Made by a program: the position numbers and the translations under genes | The notes under the pieces: model-generated | The model's input: only the letters and a program-made list of their open reading frames with translations | Told to the model about the DNA's origin: nothing | Database searches by the model: none | Part shown: positions 10,101 through 19,600 of the stretch, piece by piece | How positions within the stretch are numbered: position 1 is the stretch's first letter | How the letters are laid out: each line of letters starts with the position of its first letter | Assembly (NCBI RefSeq): GCF_963977235.1 | Contig: NZ_CAXBOD010000004.1 | Location: forward strand, 62,001 to 126,000 | Origin: Albimonas sp963977235 | GTDB lineage: Bacteria > Pseudomonadota > Alphaproteobacteria > Rhodobacterales > Rhodobacteraceae | DNA length: 64,000 nt | Direction: 5' to 3'

Positions 10101-10481
10101 GTCGCCCAGAAGGGCCAGCTGCTCGGGCGTGGGGCCGACGAAGATCAGGCCGGCCTCCTCCACCGCGCGGGCGAAGGCCGCGCTTTCAGAGAGGAACCCG
10201 TAGCCGGGATGCACCGCGTCGGCGCCGGCGGCCCGCGCCGCCTCGATCACCGCGCCGGCGTCGAGATAGGCGCGCGCGCCGATCCCCTCGAGCGCGGCGG
10301 AGGCGTCGGCGCGGCGCACGTGCAGGGACTTCGCGTCGTCCCGGGAATAGATCGCCACGCTCTCGACCCCCAGATCGGCGGCGGTGCGGGCGATGCGCAG
10401 GGCGATCTCGCCGCGGTTGGCGATCAGAAGGCGGGCGAGCGAGGTGGCGCGGGGGGCGGACGCGGGCTGCGCGGAGGGCAT
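7158..10481 (-). CDS. Single-chain biotin-dependent acyl-CoA carboxylase (biotin carboxylase-BCCP-carboxyltransferase)
   Basis: One polypeptide of 1107 residues carries a whole carboxylase. Residues about 14-465 are biotin carboxylase (LLIANRGEIALRI, HPGYGFLSE, ATP-grasp glycine loop KAVSGGGGRGMRVV, EANPRIQVEHTVTE). About 500-568 is the biotinyl domain with the biotin-accepting lysine K536 in EAMKMEH. About 580-1107 is carboxyltransferase (ADVDSVLELRPEFG, GIIANNPKHLGGAIDG, SLCDSPGFMVG, TGEFGPMGLEGAVRLGY). This order and size match the single-chain long-chain acyl-CoA carboxylases described from Mycobacterium avium and relatives, which form homohexamers and carboxylate acyl-CoAs of varied length. 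Substrate here is unproven. It sits between the ABC importer permeases and the second carboxyltransferase. Confidence 0.92.
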   Translation of the reverse strand: MPSAQPASAPRATSLARLLIANRGEIALRIARTAADLGVESVAIYSRDDAKSLHVRRADASAALEGIGARAYLDAGAVIEAARAAGADAVHPGYGFLSESAAFARAVEEAGLIFVGPTPEQLALLGDKVSAKRRAQELGVPTLPGTAEDTDLEGARAFFADLPDGAAMLIKAVSGGGGRGMRVVREAAEIEDSWTRCRSEAKGAFGDPAVYVERFLPAARHLEVQVLGDGTGACIHLGERECTLQRRHQKVVEIAPSPTLPAATREALCAHALKLAASANYRSLGTFEFLMDAETGEIFFIEANPRIQVEHTVTEAVTGLDLVALQIEIARGRTLADLGLTQAAVPAPRGHAIQLRVNMERMDATAAAKPSSGTVRAYEPPAGAGVRVDGFAYAGFKTSTGFDSLLAKVIVHSPGDWASAVARAERAAAEFRIEGIETNLSWLRALLARPEVKANTLTTRFIEAEAAALHAAAAKIAPALFFESETSLEAAADSAPGSVPEGAVTAPMQATVLSVDVASGDQVAAGQQVAVLEAMKMEHVVVAPHTGTVRRVMAQPGVTLMDGAPILVIERAEDAADAVMTEEEIDLDRIRLDLAEALDRRAFGRDESRPEAVAKRHARGHQTGRENLAQVCDPGTFLEYGETAIAAQRQRRSLEDLRRNTSGDGILTGIGLVNSAEVGEDLGRCAFAVADYMVLAGTQGQRHHRKLDRIFHLAKEWSIPVVLFAEGGGGRPGDTERATYAGISSRTFTAFAELSGQVPLVGVVSGRCFAGNAAFLGCCDVIIADESANIGMAGPAMIEGGGLGVYTPEEVGPIDVQSKNGVVDIRVKDEAEACAMARKYLSYFQGPIAEWEAPDPRRLRHVVPENRLRSYEVRDAIHGMADVDSVLELRPEFGIGIVTAFIRIEGKPFGIIANNPKHLGGAIDGPAADKASRFMQLCDAFDVPLISLCDSPGFMVGPEAEKTGLVRHVCRMFVTARSISVPLFGVVLRKCYGLGAQAMLAGGTYDDFFTVAWPTGEFGPMGLEGAVRLGYRKELDAVEDPDEKQALYDRLLDEMYQQGKAIKVAETLEVDAVIDPVETRQWILGGLRATRLRPPMSGRKRPFVDAW

Positions 10482-10542
10482 TCGGCGGGTTCTCCTGAAG
10501 AGGTCGGACGGCGCGCCCGCGACGGGCGCGCCGGAAGCGGGG

Positions 10543-11571
10543 TCAGGTCTTGCCCGAGGTGGGGTCCATCGCCTCGCGCAGGCTTTCGCCCAGCGTGTTG
10601 AAGGCGAGCGCGGTCGCCAGGATCGCGAGGCCGGGGGCGTACATCTGCTCGGGCGCGATCTGCATGTAGAGGTAGGCGCGCGCGATCATCCCGCCCCAGG
10701 AGGGCTCGGGCGGCTGCATGCCGAGGCCGAGGAACGACAGCGACGCCTCGGCCAGCAGGGCGACGGCCATCAGCAGGGTCATCTGCACCAGCACCGGCTG
10801 GATGGCGTTGGGCAGCACGTGCTTCCACAGGATCCGGGTGGGCGAGGCGCCAAAGCAGCGCGCGGCGTCCACATAGAGCTCCTGTTTCAGGACCAGGGTC
10901 CGGGCGCGGGCGAGGCGGGCGAGCTGCGGGGCGAAGACGATGCCCACCGAGATCATCGCGTTGGTCAGCCCGATCCCCAGCACGCCGGTGACCGCGATGG
11001 CCAGCACGATGGCGGGGAACGAGAGGAACGTGTCGATGATCCGGCTGATCACGTCGTCGACCCAGCCGCCGGCGTAGCCCGCGATCAGCCCCACGGGGAT
11101 GCCCAGGAAGGCCGCGACCCCCACGGCGAGGAACGCCGCGTAGACCGAGGCCGAGGCCCCGTGGATCAGCCGGCTGAACACGTCGCGCCCCAGGTCGTCG
11201 GTGCCCAGCAGATAGTCCGCCGAGGGCGGCATCAGGATCACGTCGTAGTCCTGCAGCGTGGGATCGTAGGGCGAGATCCACGGCGCGAAGATCGAGCAGG
11301 CGACGATGGTCAGCAGCACGATCAGCGCCACCACCGCGAACGGGTCGTCCGAGGCCCAGTCGCGCGCCTTGAGCGCAAACGAGCGGCGCGCGGGCGCCAC
11401 GTCGGCGATGTTGACCGCGGCAGGAGGCCGGGCGGCCGCCTGCGCGGTCGCGGCCGCATCGGGCGCGGCCGCGCGCGCGGCCGCCACCGCCGAGGGCGCG
11501 GGATCGACGCCGGGGGGGCCCTGCTCGGGCGGGGTCTCGCCGGCGTGGAGGGAACGGGGAGCGGAAGTCAT
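10543..11571 (-). CDS. Peptide-type ABC importer permease (DppC/OppC-like)
   Basis: Inner-membrane permease of 342 residues. A long Ala/Pro-rich cytoplasmic N-terminus (about 1-75) precedes the first helix VVALIVLLTIVACSIFAPWI; five further hydrophobic segments follow. The OppC N-terminal signature is seen as ISPYDPTLQDY and LLGTDDLGRDVFSRLIHGA (about 125-143), and the ATPase-contact loop is AARCFGASPTRILWKHVLPN. Start overlaps the upstream permease stop by four bases (ATGA). It pairs with the DppB-like gene to form the channel. Confidence 0.9.
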   Translation of the reverse strand: MTSAPRSLHAGETPPEQGPPGVDPAPSAVAAARAAAPDAAATAQAAARPPAAVNIADVAPARRSFALKARDWASDDPFAVVALIVLLTIVACSIFAPWISPYDPTLQDYDVILMPPSADYLLGTDDLGRDVFSRLIHGASASVYAAFLAVGVAAFLGIPVGLIAGYAGGWVDDVISRIIDTFLSFPAIVLAIAVTGVLGIGLTNAMISVGIVFAPQLARLARARTLVLKQELYVDAARCFGASPTRILWKHVLPNAIQPVLVQMTLLMAVALLAEASLSFLGLGMQPPEPSWGGMIARAYLYMQIAPEQMYAPGLAILATALAFNTLGESLREAMDPTSGKT

Positions 11572-12527
11572 TTCTGGCCGATCCTCGGGTCAAGCACGCT
11601 GTAGAGCATGTCGGTGATCAGGTTCACCGTGATCACGGTCAGCACCATCATCAGCACCACGCCCTGAACCACGGGGAAGTCCCGCTGCAGGGTGGCGTTG
11701 ACCATGGTGGTGCCCATGCCGGGGATCGCGAACACCGCCTCGACCACCACGGTGGCGGCCAGCGTCCGGTTCACCAGCAGCGAGATCACGGTCAGCAGGT
11801 TGACCGAAACGTTGCGCAGCCCGTGCCGCCAGAGCATCGCGCGCGGGTGCAGGCCCTTGGCGTGCAGGGTGCGGAAGTGCTGCGACTGCAGGATCTCGAC
11901 GAGGGACGAGCGCAGCTGGCGGGCCACCTCGGCCACGCCGGAGGCCGCGAGCGCAACGGCGGGAAGGGTGGAATGCGCGATCGCGGCCCACAGGTCTTCC
12001 TGGGGCGGCACGAAGCCGGTCGCGGGCAGCCAGGCGCGGTTCAGCGCGAAGGCGCCCACGAAGATCATCGCCAGCCAGAAGTTCGGCAGCGCCACGCCGA
12101 CCGACGAGAAGGTCATCACGAACTTGTCGACCCAGGTGTTGGGCCGGCTTGCGGCCAGCACGCCCAGCGGCACGCCCAGCACGATCGAGATCAGGATCGC
12201 GTAGGCCACGATGAACATCGTGTTGGGGAACACCCGCGCGATGGTGGTCGAGATACTCTCGCCCGAGAGCAGCGACTGCGACAGGTCCCCCTGCAGCGCG
12301 TTCAGCACCCAGTCGCCGTACTGCACCAGCAGGGGGCGGTTGAGTCCGTAGATCTCGCGGATCTCGGCGATGCGTTCGTCTGTGGCCTGCTCTCCGGCCA
12401 GCACCACGGCGACGTCGCCGGGCAGCAGCTTCATCAGCATGAAGACGGAGAAGGTGGCCAGGAACAGCACCGGGATCGCCTGAAGCAGGCGGCGGCGCAA
12501 CATCCGGCGCTGGAGCTGGTTGAGCAC
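11568..12527 (-). CDS. Peptide-type ABC importer permease (DppB/OppB-like)
   Basis: Inner-membrane permease of 319 residues, normal size for the family. First helix AIPVLFLATFSVFMLMKLLP, then the periplasmic stretch IREIYGLNRPLLVQYGDWV that marks DppB-type proteins, then five more hydrophobic segments. The coupling loop is RTLHAKGLHPRAMLWRHGLRN (about 227-247). Helix 6 ends in the conserved YSVLDPRI. It follows the two binding-protein genes and overlaps the DppC-like gene, giving an SBP-SBP-B-C order on the minus strand. Confidence 0.9.
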   Translation of the reverse strand: MLNQLQRRMLRRRLLQAIPVLFLATFSVFMLMKLLPGDVAVVLAGEQATDERIAEIREIYGLNRPLLVQYGDWVLNALQGDLSQSLLSGESISTTIARVFPNTMFIVAYAILISIVLGVPLGVLAASRPNTWVDKFVMTFSSVGVALPNFWLAMIFVGAFALNRAWLPATGFVPPQEDLWAAIAHSTLPAVALAASGVAEVARQLRSSLVEILQSQHFRTLHAKGLHPRAMLWRHGLRNVSVNLLTVISLLVNRTLAATVVVEAVFAIPGMGTTMVNATLQRDFPVVQGVVLMMVLTVITVNLITDMLYSVLDPRIGQK

Positions 12528-12603
12528 GTCTGGCCTTCCGGTCGGAGGAAAAGGGGGGAGACGCCGCGCGAAACCTCCGCGCGGCGCCGGGGCGGCGTCG
12601 GCC

Positions 12604-14190
12604 TCAGCCGACTTTCACGTCGCGGAACTTGGGCTTGCCCAGCAGGTTGGGCTCGAAGCCGGAGACCTTGTCGGTGGCCACGTTGACCTCGTAGCGAACC
12701 GACAGCGTGATCGCCAAAGCCTCGCGCATGACGATGGTCTGCAGCTTGTCGAAGGCGGCCTTGCGCTCCTCCTGCACCGAGGTGGCGCGGGTCTCGGCCA
12801 GCGCCTCGTCGAACCCCTCCGGCGGCGGCGTGCGGCCGGGGTTGTAGAAGGAGTTCTCGGAGAACAGCAGGTCGTAGGACTGGGTCGGATCGGGCCGCCC
12901 GGTCCAGGCCGAGAGCATCGAGTCCCCCGACTTCTCGGCGCCCATGAAGCGCGAGACGATGTCGGGGACCGGCCCGTTGCGGAAGGTGCCCGTCACCCCG
13001 ATCTTGGAGAGCTGCTCGAGCACCACCTCCTGGCGCTGCACGAAGGCCTGGTCGGTGTAGGAGACGAAGTCGATCTCGAACCCGCTCTCGACGCCGGCCT
13101 CCTTCATCAGGGCCTTGGCGCGGTCGAGGTCGAAGTAGACGTGCTCGGCCGCGGCCTGCGAATAGGCCCAGTGGGCCTGGGGCAGGAACATCCGCGCGGG
13201 CTCGCCGACGCCGGCCTGGGTGGCCTGGACGTAGGCCTCCCGGTCGATGGCGAGCTGCAGGGCCTGGCGGACGCGCGCATCCTGCAGCGGCCCGCGGGAG
13301 CGGTTGAGATAGAGCTGGTAGATGTAGACCGTCGGCCCCTCGACCAGCTTCAGGTTCGGCAGCCGCTCGATCAGGGTCTTCTGGGTCTCGGCCAGCGAGT
13401 AGGCGAGGTCCGACTGCCCCGACTGCACCGCGCGCATGGCGGTGGCGCGCTCGGGCGTGATGGTCATCACCAGGTTGTCCATCGCAGGCAGGCCCTCGCG
13501 CCAGTAGCCCTCGTAGCGCGTGCCCTCGACCTTGTCGTGGTCGGTCCAGGAGACGAACTTCCAGGGGCCCGCGCCGACCGCGTTGCGGTTGACGTTGGCC
13601 TCGGGGTCGTTGCCGAGCGCGGTGGGCGAGACCATCATCCCGGCGCGGTCCGAGAGGATCAGCGGCAGCGCGGTGTCGGGCTTGTTGAGGCGGATGGTGA
13701 CCTCGAGCTCGCCGGTCGCCTCGGTCGACTCGATGGTCGCGAGGTCGGGCTTCACGTTCGAGGTCTCGGCCCCGCGGTTGCGCTCGAGGTTGAAGACCAC
13801 CGCCTCGGCGTTGAAGGGCGTGCCGTCGTGGAAGGTGACGCCCTCCTGCAGGGTCAGCACCAGGGTCTGGGGGTCGGTGAACTCCCACGCCTTGGCCAGG
13901 CCCGGGACCGGGGCCAGCGTCTGGAAGTCCCACTCGATCAGCGGGTCGTAGAAGTTCCACAGGTAGACGTGGTCGCCCCCGTTGCCGCCGATGGCCGGGT
14001 CCATGCTCGAGGGGTTGGTGTAGCTCGAGATCCGCAGCGTGTTGCCGGTCTGGGCGGCGGCCATGCGCGGCAGGCCCAGCGCGCCGACGCCGGCGGCCGC
14101 GGCGGCGCCGGCCAGGAACTGGCGGCGGCGCAGGGGCGGCAGGTGCGCCAGCAGCCCCTCGGTCTTCAGTTTGTTGCGCGTGTCGTCCAT
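12604..14190 (-). CDS. ABC importer substrate-binding protein, family 5, Tat-exported
   Basis: Periplasmic binding protein of 528 residues (SBP_bac_5, the DppA/OppA family). The N-terminus has a twin-arginine signal: LRRRQFLAG followed by an Ala-rich helix and the likely cleavage after AAAQT (about residue 46). Mature landmarks: LRISSYTNPSSMDPAIGG, FHDGTPFNAEAVVFNLERN (the family motif FHDGxPxxAxDVxFxxxR), and GAGPWKFVSW. It is very similar throughout to the next gene upstream, so the pair arose by tandem duplication. Ligand unknown; family ligands include peptides, nickel, opines and various small acids. Confidence 0.9.
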   Translation of the reverse strand: MDDTRNKLKTEGLLAHLPPLRRRQFLAGAAAAAGVGALGLPRMAAAQTGNTLRISSYTNPSSMDPAIGGNGGDHVYLWNFYDPLIEWDFQTLAPVPGLAKAWEFTDPQTLVLTLQEGVTFHDGTPFNAEAVVFNLERNRGAETSNVKPDLATIESTEATGELEVTIRLNKPDTALPLILSDRAGMMVSPTALGNDPEANVNRNAVGAGPWKFVSWTDHDKVEGTRYEGYWREGLPAMDNLVMTITPERATAMRAVQSGQSDLAYSLAETQKTLIERLPNLKLVEGPTVYIYQLYLNRSRGPLQDARVRQALQLAIDREAYVQATQAGVGEPARMFLPQAHWAYSQAAAEHVYFDLDRAKALMKEAGVESGFEIDFVSYTDQAFVQRQEVVLEQLSKIGVTGTFRNGPVPDIVSRFMGAEKSGDSMLSAWTGRPDPTQSYDLLFSENSFYNPGRTPPPEGFDEALAETRATSVQEERKAAFDKLQTIVMREALAITLSVRYEVNVATDKVSGFEPNLLGKPKFRDVKVG

Positions 14191-14288
14191 CGGTGATCCT
14201 CCCTGTGGGGCGCCCGTGCCGTCTTTGCGGCGGTTGCGGGCCGGATCCGCGCGCCCCGGGGCGCGCGGAATGCGGTTCGGACGGGGCC

Positions 14289-15866
14289 TCAGCCCAGCCC
14301 GACGTTCAGGAACTTCGGCTTGCCCAGCAGGTTCGCCTCGAAGCCCTGGACCTTGGTCGACATCGCGTCGACCTCGTATCGGATGCTCAGCGGGATGGTC
14401 AGCGCGGCGTCCATCACCAGCGCCTGCGCCCGCCCCAGCGCCGCGGCCCGCTCGCCCTGGTCGGCGGTGGCGCGGCTCTCGGCCATCGCCGCGTCGAAGC
14501 CCTCGGGCGGGGGCACCCGGCCGGGGTTGTAGTAGGAGCTTTCCGAATACAGCAGCGAGTAGGTGAGGCTCGGGTCCGGCCGCCCGGTCCAGGCCGAAAG
14601 CAGCACGTCGCCCGCCTTCTCGGCCGAGAAGAAGCGCGACGAGGTCTCGGCGATGGTGCCGTTGGTGAAGCGCCCCGAGATGTTGAGCGTCGAGAGCTGC
14701 TGGAGGATCACTTCGGCCCGCTGCACCGAGGCCTGGTCGGTGTAGCCGCGGAAGTCGAGTTCGAAGCCGCCCTCGACGCCCGCCTCCTTCATCAGCGCCT
14801 TTGCCCGGTCGGGGTCGTGCCGGGTGTGCTGCGCCGCCTCTTCCGACCAGGCCCAGTGGGCGCGGGGCAGGTTCATGTGCGCCGGCTCGCCGACGCCGGC
14901 CTGAGTGGCCTTCACCCAGGCGTCGCGATCGACCGCGAGCGTGATCGCCTTGCGCACCCGCGGGTCCGAGAGCGGCCCGCGCGAGGCGTTGAGATAGAGC
15001 TGGTAGACATAGAGCGTCGGCCCGAAGGCGAGCGCCAGGTTCGGCATCCGCTCGATCAGCACCTTCTGCTGCTCGGCGATCTGGTAGGCGATGTCGGCCT
15101 GGCCCGACTGCGCCGCGCGCAGGGCGGTGGCGCGCTCGGGGATGATCTGCAGCTCGATGCTCTCGACCTTGGGGATGCCCTCACGCCAGTGGTCGGGGTT
15201 GGCCTTGCCCTCGACCTTCTCGCCGTCGGTCCAGGCGACGAACGACCAGGGGCCGGTGCCCACCGGGGCGCGGTCGACGTTGGTCTCGGGGTCCTCGCCC
15301 AGCGCGGCGGGCGAGATCATCATGCCCGCGCGGTCCGAGAGGATCAGCGGCAGGGCGGTGTCGGGGGCCGAGAGCTTCAGCGTGACCTCATGCTCGCCCG
15401 TCGCCTCGATCGTCTCGACGTTGGCGAGGTCGCTCTTGACGTTGGACAGCGCCGCGGTGCGGTTGCGCTCGAGGTTGAAGACCACCGCGGCGGCGTCGAA
15501 GGGGGTCCCGTCGTGGAAGACGACGCCCTCGCGCAGCGTGAACACCAGGGTCTGGGGGTCGGCGAACGTCCACGACTCGGCCAGGCCGGGCTCGGGGGCG
15601 AGGGTGGCGAAGTTCCAGTCCACCAGCGTGTCGTAGAAGCAGTAGAGGAACACGTGGTCCGAGCCCGCGCCGCCGGTGGCGGGGTCGAGGCTCGAGGGAT
15701 TGGCGTTGGCCACCACCCGCAGGTGGCCCGAGGGGGCGGCGCCCGCGCGCAGCGGCACGCCGGCCGCGCCCAGCGCCGAGAGCGCCGCGGCGCCGGCCAG
15801 GAACTGGCGTCGGCGCAGCGGCGGCAGGTGGGCGAGGACGCCCTGGGTTCCGATCCTGTCGGTCAT
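14289..15866 (-). CDS. ABC importer substrate-binding protein, family 5, Tat-exported (paralogue)
   Basis: Periplasmic binding protein of 525 residues, a tandem paralogue of the neighbouring binding protein. The twin-arginine leader is nearly identical (HLPPLRRRQFLAGAAA), and blocks such as FHDGTPF, VFNLERN, LPLILSDRAGMM, VYQLYLN.SRGPL and GFEANLLGKPKF recur with few changes, whereas the mid-region differs more. Both lie between the ATPase genes and the permease genes. Two receptors for one permease usually widen the ligand range (family knowledge); which ligands is not visible. Confidence 0.9.
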   Translation of the reverse strand: MTDRIGTQGVLAHLPPLRRRQFLAGAAALSALGAAGVPLRAGAAPSGHLRVVANANPSSLDPATGGAGSDHVFLYCFYDTLVDWNFATLAPEPGLAESWTFADPQTLVFTLREGVVFHDGTPFDAAAVVFNLERNRTAALSNVKSDLANVETIEATGEHEVTLKLSAPDTALPLILSDRAGMMISPAALGEDPETNVDRAPVGTGPWSFVAWTDGEKVEGKANPDHWREGIPKVESIELQIIPERATALRAAQSGQADIAYQIAEQQKVLIERMPNLALAFGPTLYVYQLYLNASRGPLSDPRVRKAITLAVDRDAWVKATQAGVGEPAHMNLPRAHWAWSEEAAQHTRHDPDRAKALMKEAGVEGGFELDFRGYTDQASVQRAEVILQQLSTLNISGRFTNGTIAETSSRFFSAEKAGDVLLSAWTGRPDPSLTYSLLYSESSYYNPGRVPPPEGFDAAMAESRATADQGERAAALGRAQALVMDAALTIPLSIRYEVDAMSTKVQGFEANLLGKPKFLNVGLG

Positions 15867-15959
15867 CGTGTTCTTTCCTCCTCCGTGATCCGCTGCGGCG
15901 CCTTTTGCGGCGCTCTTGCGGGGGGGACGCGTCGGGGGGCCGCTCTCCCCCCGGCGACG

Positions 15960-17011
15960 TCAGCCGGGCGTCGGCCCGGTCGCCTGCGCCGGCATCGACT
16001 CGATCCCCTCGGGACCGGCGAAGTGGCAGGCGACGAAATGGTCGGGGCGCAGCTCGCGCCACTCGGGGACCTCGGCCGCGCAACGCTCCTGCGCCCAGGG
16101 GCAGCGGGTGCGGAAGCGGCAGCCCGAGGGCGGGTCCACGGGGCTGGGGATCTCGCCCTTCAGGTCGATGCGGCGCGCCTCGCGCAGGTGGGCGGGCAGC
16201 GGGCGCGGCTCGGCCGACAGAAGCGCTGTGGTGTAGGGGTGCAGGGGGCGCTCGGTCACCGCCTCGGCGGGGCCGACCTCCATGAACCGGCCGAGGTAGG
16301 TGACCGCGATCCGGTCCGAGACCTGGGCGACCACCGCGATGTCATGGGCGATGAAGGCGTAGGCGATGCCGAAGTCGCGTTGAAGATCGGCGAACAGGTT
16401 CAGCACCTCGCCCCGGATCGAGACGTCGAGGGCGGCCACCACCTCGTCGCAGACGATCAGGCGCGGGTTCAGCGGCAGCAGCCGGGCGATGTTGGCCCGC
16501 TGCTTCTGGCCGCCCGACAGCTCATGGGGATAGCGGGCCAGCATCTCGGCGCGCAGGCCCACCCGCTCGAGGCTCTCCTGCACCTTGCGGCGCATCTCGT
16601 CCTCCGGGACGCCGCCGCGGATGCGCAGCGGCTCGGTCAGGCTCTCCATCAGGGTCATGCGCGGGTTGAGGGCCGCGTGGGGGTCCTGGAACACGATCTG
16701 ATAGGCCTGGCGGACCTTGCGCCGGTCCCGCCGGGGGACCGAGGCCAGCGTGCGGCCGTCGAGCTCGATCACCCCTTCGGTGGCGTCGAGCAGCCCCACC
16801 AGCGCCCGGCCGATGGTCGACTTGCCCGAGCCGCTCTCGCCGATGATGCCGAAGGTCTCGGCGGGGCGGATCTCGAAGCTCACCCCGTCCACGGCCTTCA
16901 CCGTGTCGACGCCGTCGAGCGAGGGGAACAGGATGCGCAGGTCCTCGACCCGCACCACGGGCGGTTCGGCCCGCGCGGAGGGGGAGAGGGCGGAGGGGGA
17001 AGGGGCGGCGG

Positions 17012-17015
<4 letters not shown>
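15960..17015 (-). CDS. ABC importer ATP-binding protein (DppF/OppF-like)
   Basis: Cytoplasmic ATPase of 351 residues for the peptide-type importer. Walker A is GESGSGKS (about 58-65), the signature is LSGGQKQR, Walker B LIVCDEVVAALD, and the H-loop Ala-His pair is FIAHDIAVV. The C-terminal oligopeptide-importer extension is present with GCRFRTRCPWAQERCAAE, whose cysteines bind an iron-sulfur cluster in some characterised relatives (family knowledge). An Ala/Ser/Pro-rich 18-residue N-terminus precedes the domain. Starts within the end of the DppD-like gene (ATGA-type overlap of four bases). Confidence 0.92.
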
Positions 17016-18067
<1,052 letters not shown>

Positions 18068-18460
18068 CGGGCCGACCTGCCCCGGGGGCGCCGTTGCTGC
18101 TCGAAACGGCGTCCGCCGACGCCGGCGCCGGATTGGCGTCCGCCGACGCCGGTGTTCGCCGCGCCGCGGACCAGCCGCGCGCGGACGCGTGTCGCCACGC
18201 CCATGTCGTTCTCCTCCCGCAATCCGCGGGGTTGGCCCCCGTCTGGTTCGCGTCTGACGCCCGCCGCCTACCCCGGAACGATTCCTGACGGTCGACAGGC
18301 TGACGCTTGTCAGGCTACAGAGGGCGCCATGGAGCGTCAAGCCGCCTGCCGGCCGGTCGGGAAGTCCGCCGGCGCCTGCGGGTGGCGGCGCCGACGCCCG
18401 GCTTGCGCCGCCCCGGGGCGGCCCATACGGTCGGCCGCCGGGTCATCGGAGAGGGGTCGC
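18068..18460. promoter_or_regulatory. Divergent promoter region between the importer run and the TetR gene
   Basis: 393 bases without a convincing gene. The half nearest the importer is GC-rich with a direct repeat (GGCGTCCGCCGACGCCGG appears twice, near 18107 and 18137). At 18284-18320 are two operator-like palindromes and a possible plus-strand promoter for the TetR gene, listed separately. An in-frame ATG at 18329 could extend the TetR protein, but the added peptide is rich in Arg, Cys and Trp and looks non-coding. Confidence 0.55.
18284..18320 (+). promoter_or_regulatory. Two tandem operator-like palindromes with a candidate TetR promoter
   Basis: Site 1 is CCTGACGGTCGACAGG (18284-18299), an imperfect palindrome; site 2 is GCTGACGCTTGTCAGG (18299-18314), with perfect CTGAC/GTCAG arms. 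Site 2 fills the 17-base spacer of a weak candidate promoter, TCGACA (18292-18297) and CTACAG (18315-18320), ahead of the TetR gene. The same arm sequence recurs in the promoter of the CoA-transferase operon at 19504-19519, so the TetR protein is the likely binder (inference). Confidence 0.55.
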
Positions 18461-19243
18461 GTGACCGCGAAGCAATCCAAGTTCGGAGCGAAATCCGGGG
18501 CCAGATCCGGGGCCAGATCCGGGGCCCGGAGCGGCGGCAAGCCGCCCGCCGAGCTTGCCGAGGCGGTGATCGAGGGCATCCAGAATCCCGATCTGGTGCA
18601 GATCCGGCGCGACCAGATCTGCGAGGCGGCGCTGGACCTGTTCCTGGAGAAGGGCTTCGCCTCGACCACGATCCGGGACATCTGCGCGCGCTCGGGCGTC
18701 AACCAGGCGAGCCTCTACGACTATGTCGCCAACAAGCACGACATCCTGCGCCGGCTGCTGAACAAGCTGTGGTTCCGCACCGACGCGCCCACCCTGCCCG
18801 AGATGCTGGACGCCCGCCCCGGCGCGCCGCTCGAGGATGTTCTGGTCGACTATCTGCGCCAGCTGTGGGGGACCAACCGGCAGGGAATCATGCTGTCCTA
18901 CCGCGCCGTGCCGCACCTGCGCGACGAGGACCGCCGCGCCATGCACGCCCGCGAAAAGCGGATGCTGGGCGAGCTGGCGGTGCACCTGCGCCGCCTCGCC
19001 GGCGTGCCCGAGGACGATCCTCACCCCGAGCTGATGGCCAACCTGATCGTGTTCATGACGGCGTTCGGCCCGATGCGCGACTGGCTGAGCAAGGGCGCCG
19101 ACCCCGAGTTGCTGCTGCGCACCGTCGCCATCTCGGTCGCGGCCATGGTCGAGCGTCTGGCCCGCGAGGCCGGCGCAGGGTCGACCGATTCCCCCGACGC
19201 CTCCCGGCTGGGCGCCAGGGCCCCCGCAGAGGGCGAGGCCTAG
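18461..19243 (+). CDS. TetR-family transcriptional regulator
   Basis: 260-residue repressor-type protein. The N-terminus is a low-complexity Gly-Ala-Arg-Ser stretch made by a 12-base tandem repeat (18501-18524). The TetR helix-turn-helix lies at about 49-92 (ICEAALDLFLEKGFASTTIR then DICARSGVNQASLYDYVANK), followed by a ligand-binding domain ending near MVERLAREAG. The C-domain resembles regulators of fatty-acid or aromatic acyl-CoA genes, but the ligand is not identifiable. I chose the GTG at 18461 because GAGAGGGG stands just upstream. Placed between the minus-strand importer run and the plus-strand CoA-ester genes, with matching palindromes on both sides, it probably controls the latter and itself. 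Confidence 0.85.
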   Translation: MTAKQSKFGAKSGARSGARSGARSGGKPPAELAEAVIEGIQNPDLVQIRRDQICEAALDLFLEKGFASTTIRDICARSGVNQASLYDYVANKHDILRRLLNKLWFRTDAPTLPEMLDARPGAPLEDVLVDYLRQLWGTNRQGIMLSYRAVPHLRDEDRRAMHAREKRMLGELAVHLRRLAGVPEDDPHPELMANLIVFMTAFGPMRDWLSKGADPELLLRTVAISVAAMVERLAREAGAGSTDSPDASRLGARAPAEGEA

Positions 19244-19600
19244 CCCGCCCCTCGACCGGCGAGCCGCCAGCAATCGACGAGGCCCGGCAAGCGCCAGGCG
19301 CGCCCCGGGCCTGACCCGGGGCCTCCGCCGCGGCCTCCCACGCGGCGCCCCCGCGGCCGGTTTCCGTCACCCGTCGCGCGTCGCGCCGGCCCCGCAGGGC
19401 GGTTCGCGTCCAGCACCCGAGCGGCGCCGGAGGGGCGCGGCCGCAGCGCCCCGGCCGCCGCCCGCCGCCCGATCGCAAGGAAGGCTGATCGGCGGCCTTG
19501 ATTCCTGACAGCTGTCAGGCTTAGGCTCGCGCGGAAACCGCCCCCGGCCCGGACCCCGGCGCGAGAGGGCGGACGCAGACAAAGATCTGGGAGGATCCCC
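19244..19600 (+). promoter_or_regulatory. Promoter region of the CoA-transferase operon with an operator in the spacer
   Basis: 357 bases, non-coding as far as I can see. The first 250 are GC-rich with no clear signal. At 19498-19526 is a candidate promoter: TTGATT (19498-19503), a 17-base spacer, TTAGGC (19521-19526). The spacer holds the perfect 16-base palindrome CCTGACAGCTGTCAGG (19504-19519), matching the sites before the TetR gene. A repressor bound there would cover both promoter elements. Confidence 0.6.

Noticed and set aside
5500..10601. Long plus-strand open frames opposite the carboxylase genes
   Set aside because: They mirror the minus-strand carboxylase genes, which have clear biotin-carboxylase, BCCP and carboxyltransferase motifs; the antisense translations show none.
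18329..18460. N-terminal extension of the TetR protein from an ATG at 18329
   Set aside because: The extension is Arg-, Cys- and Trp-rich without family support, and the GTG at 18461 has a ribosome site immediately upstream.
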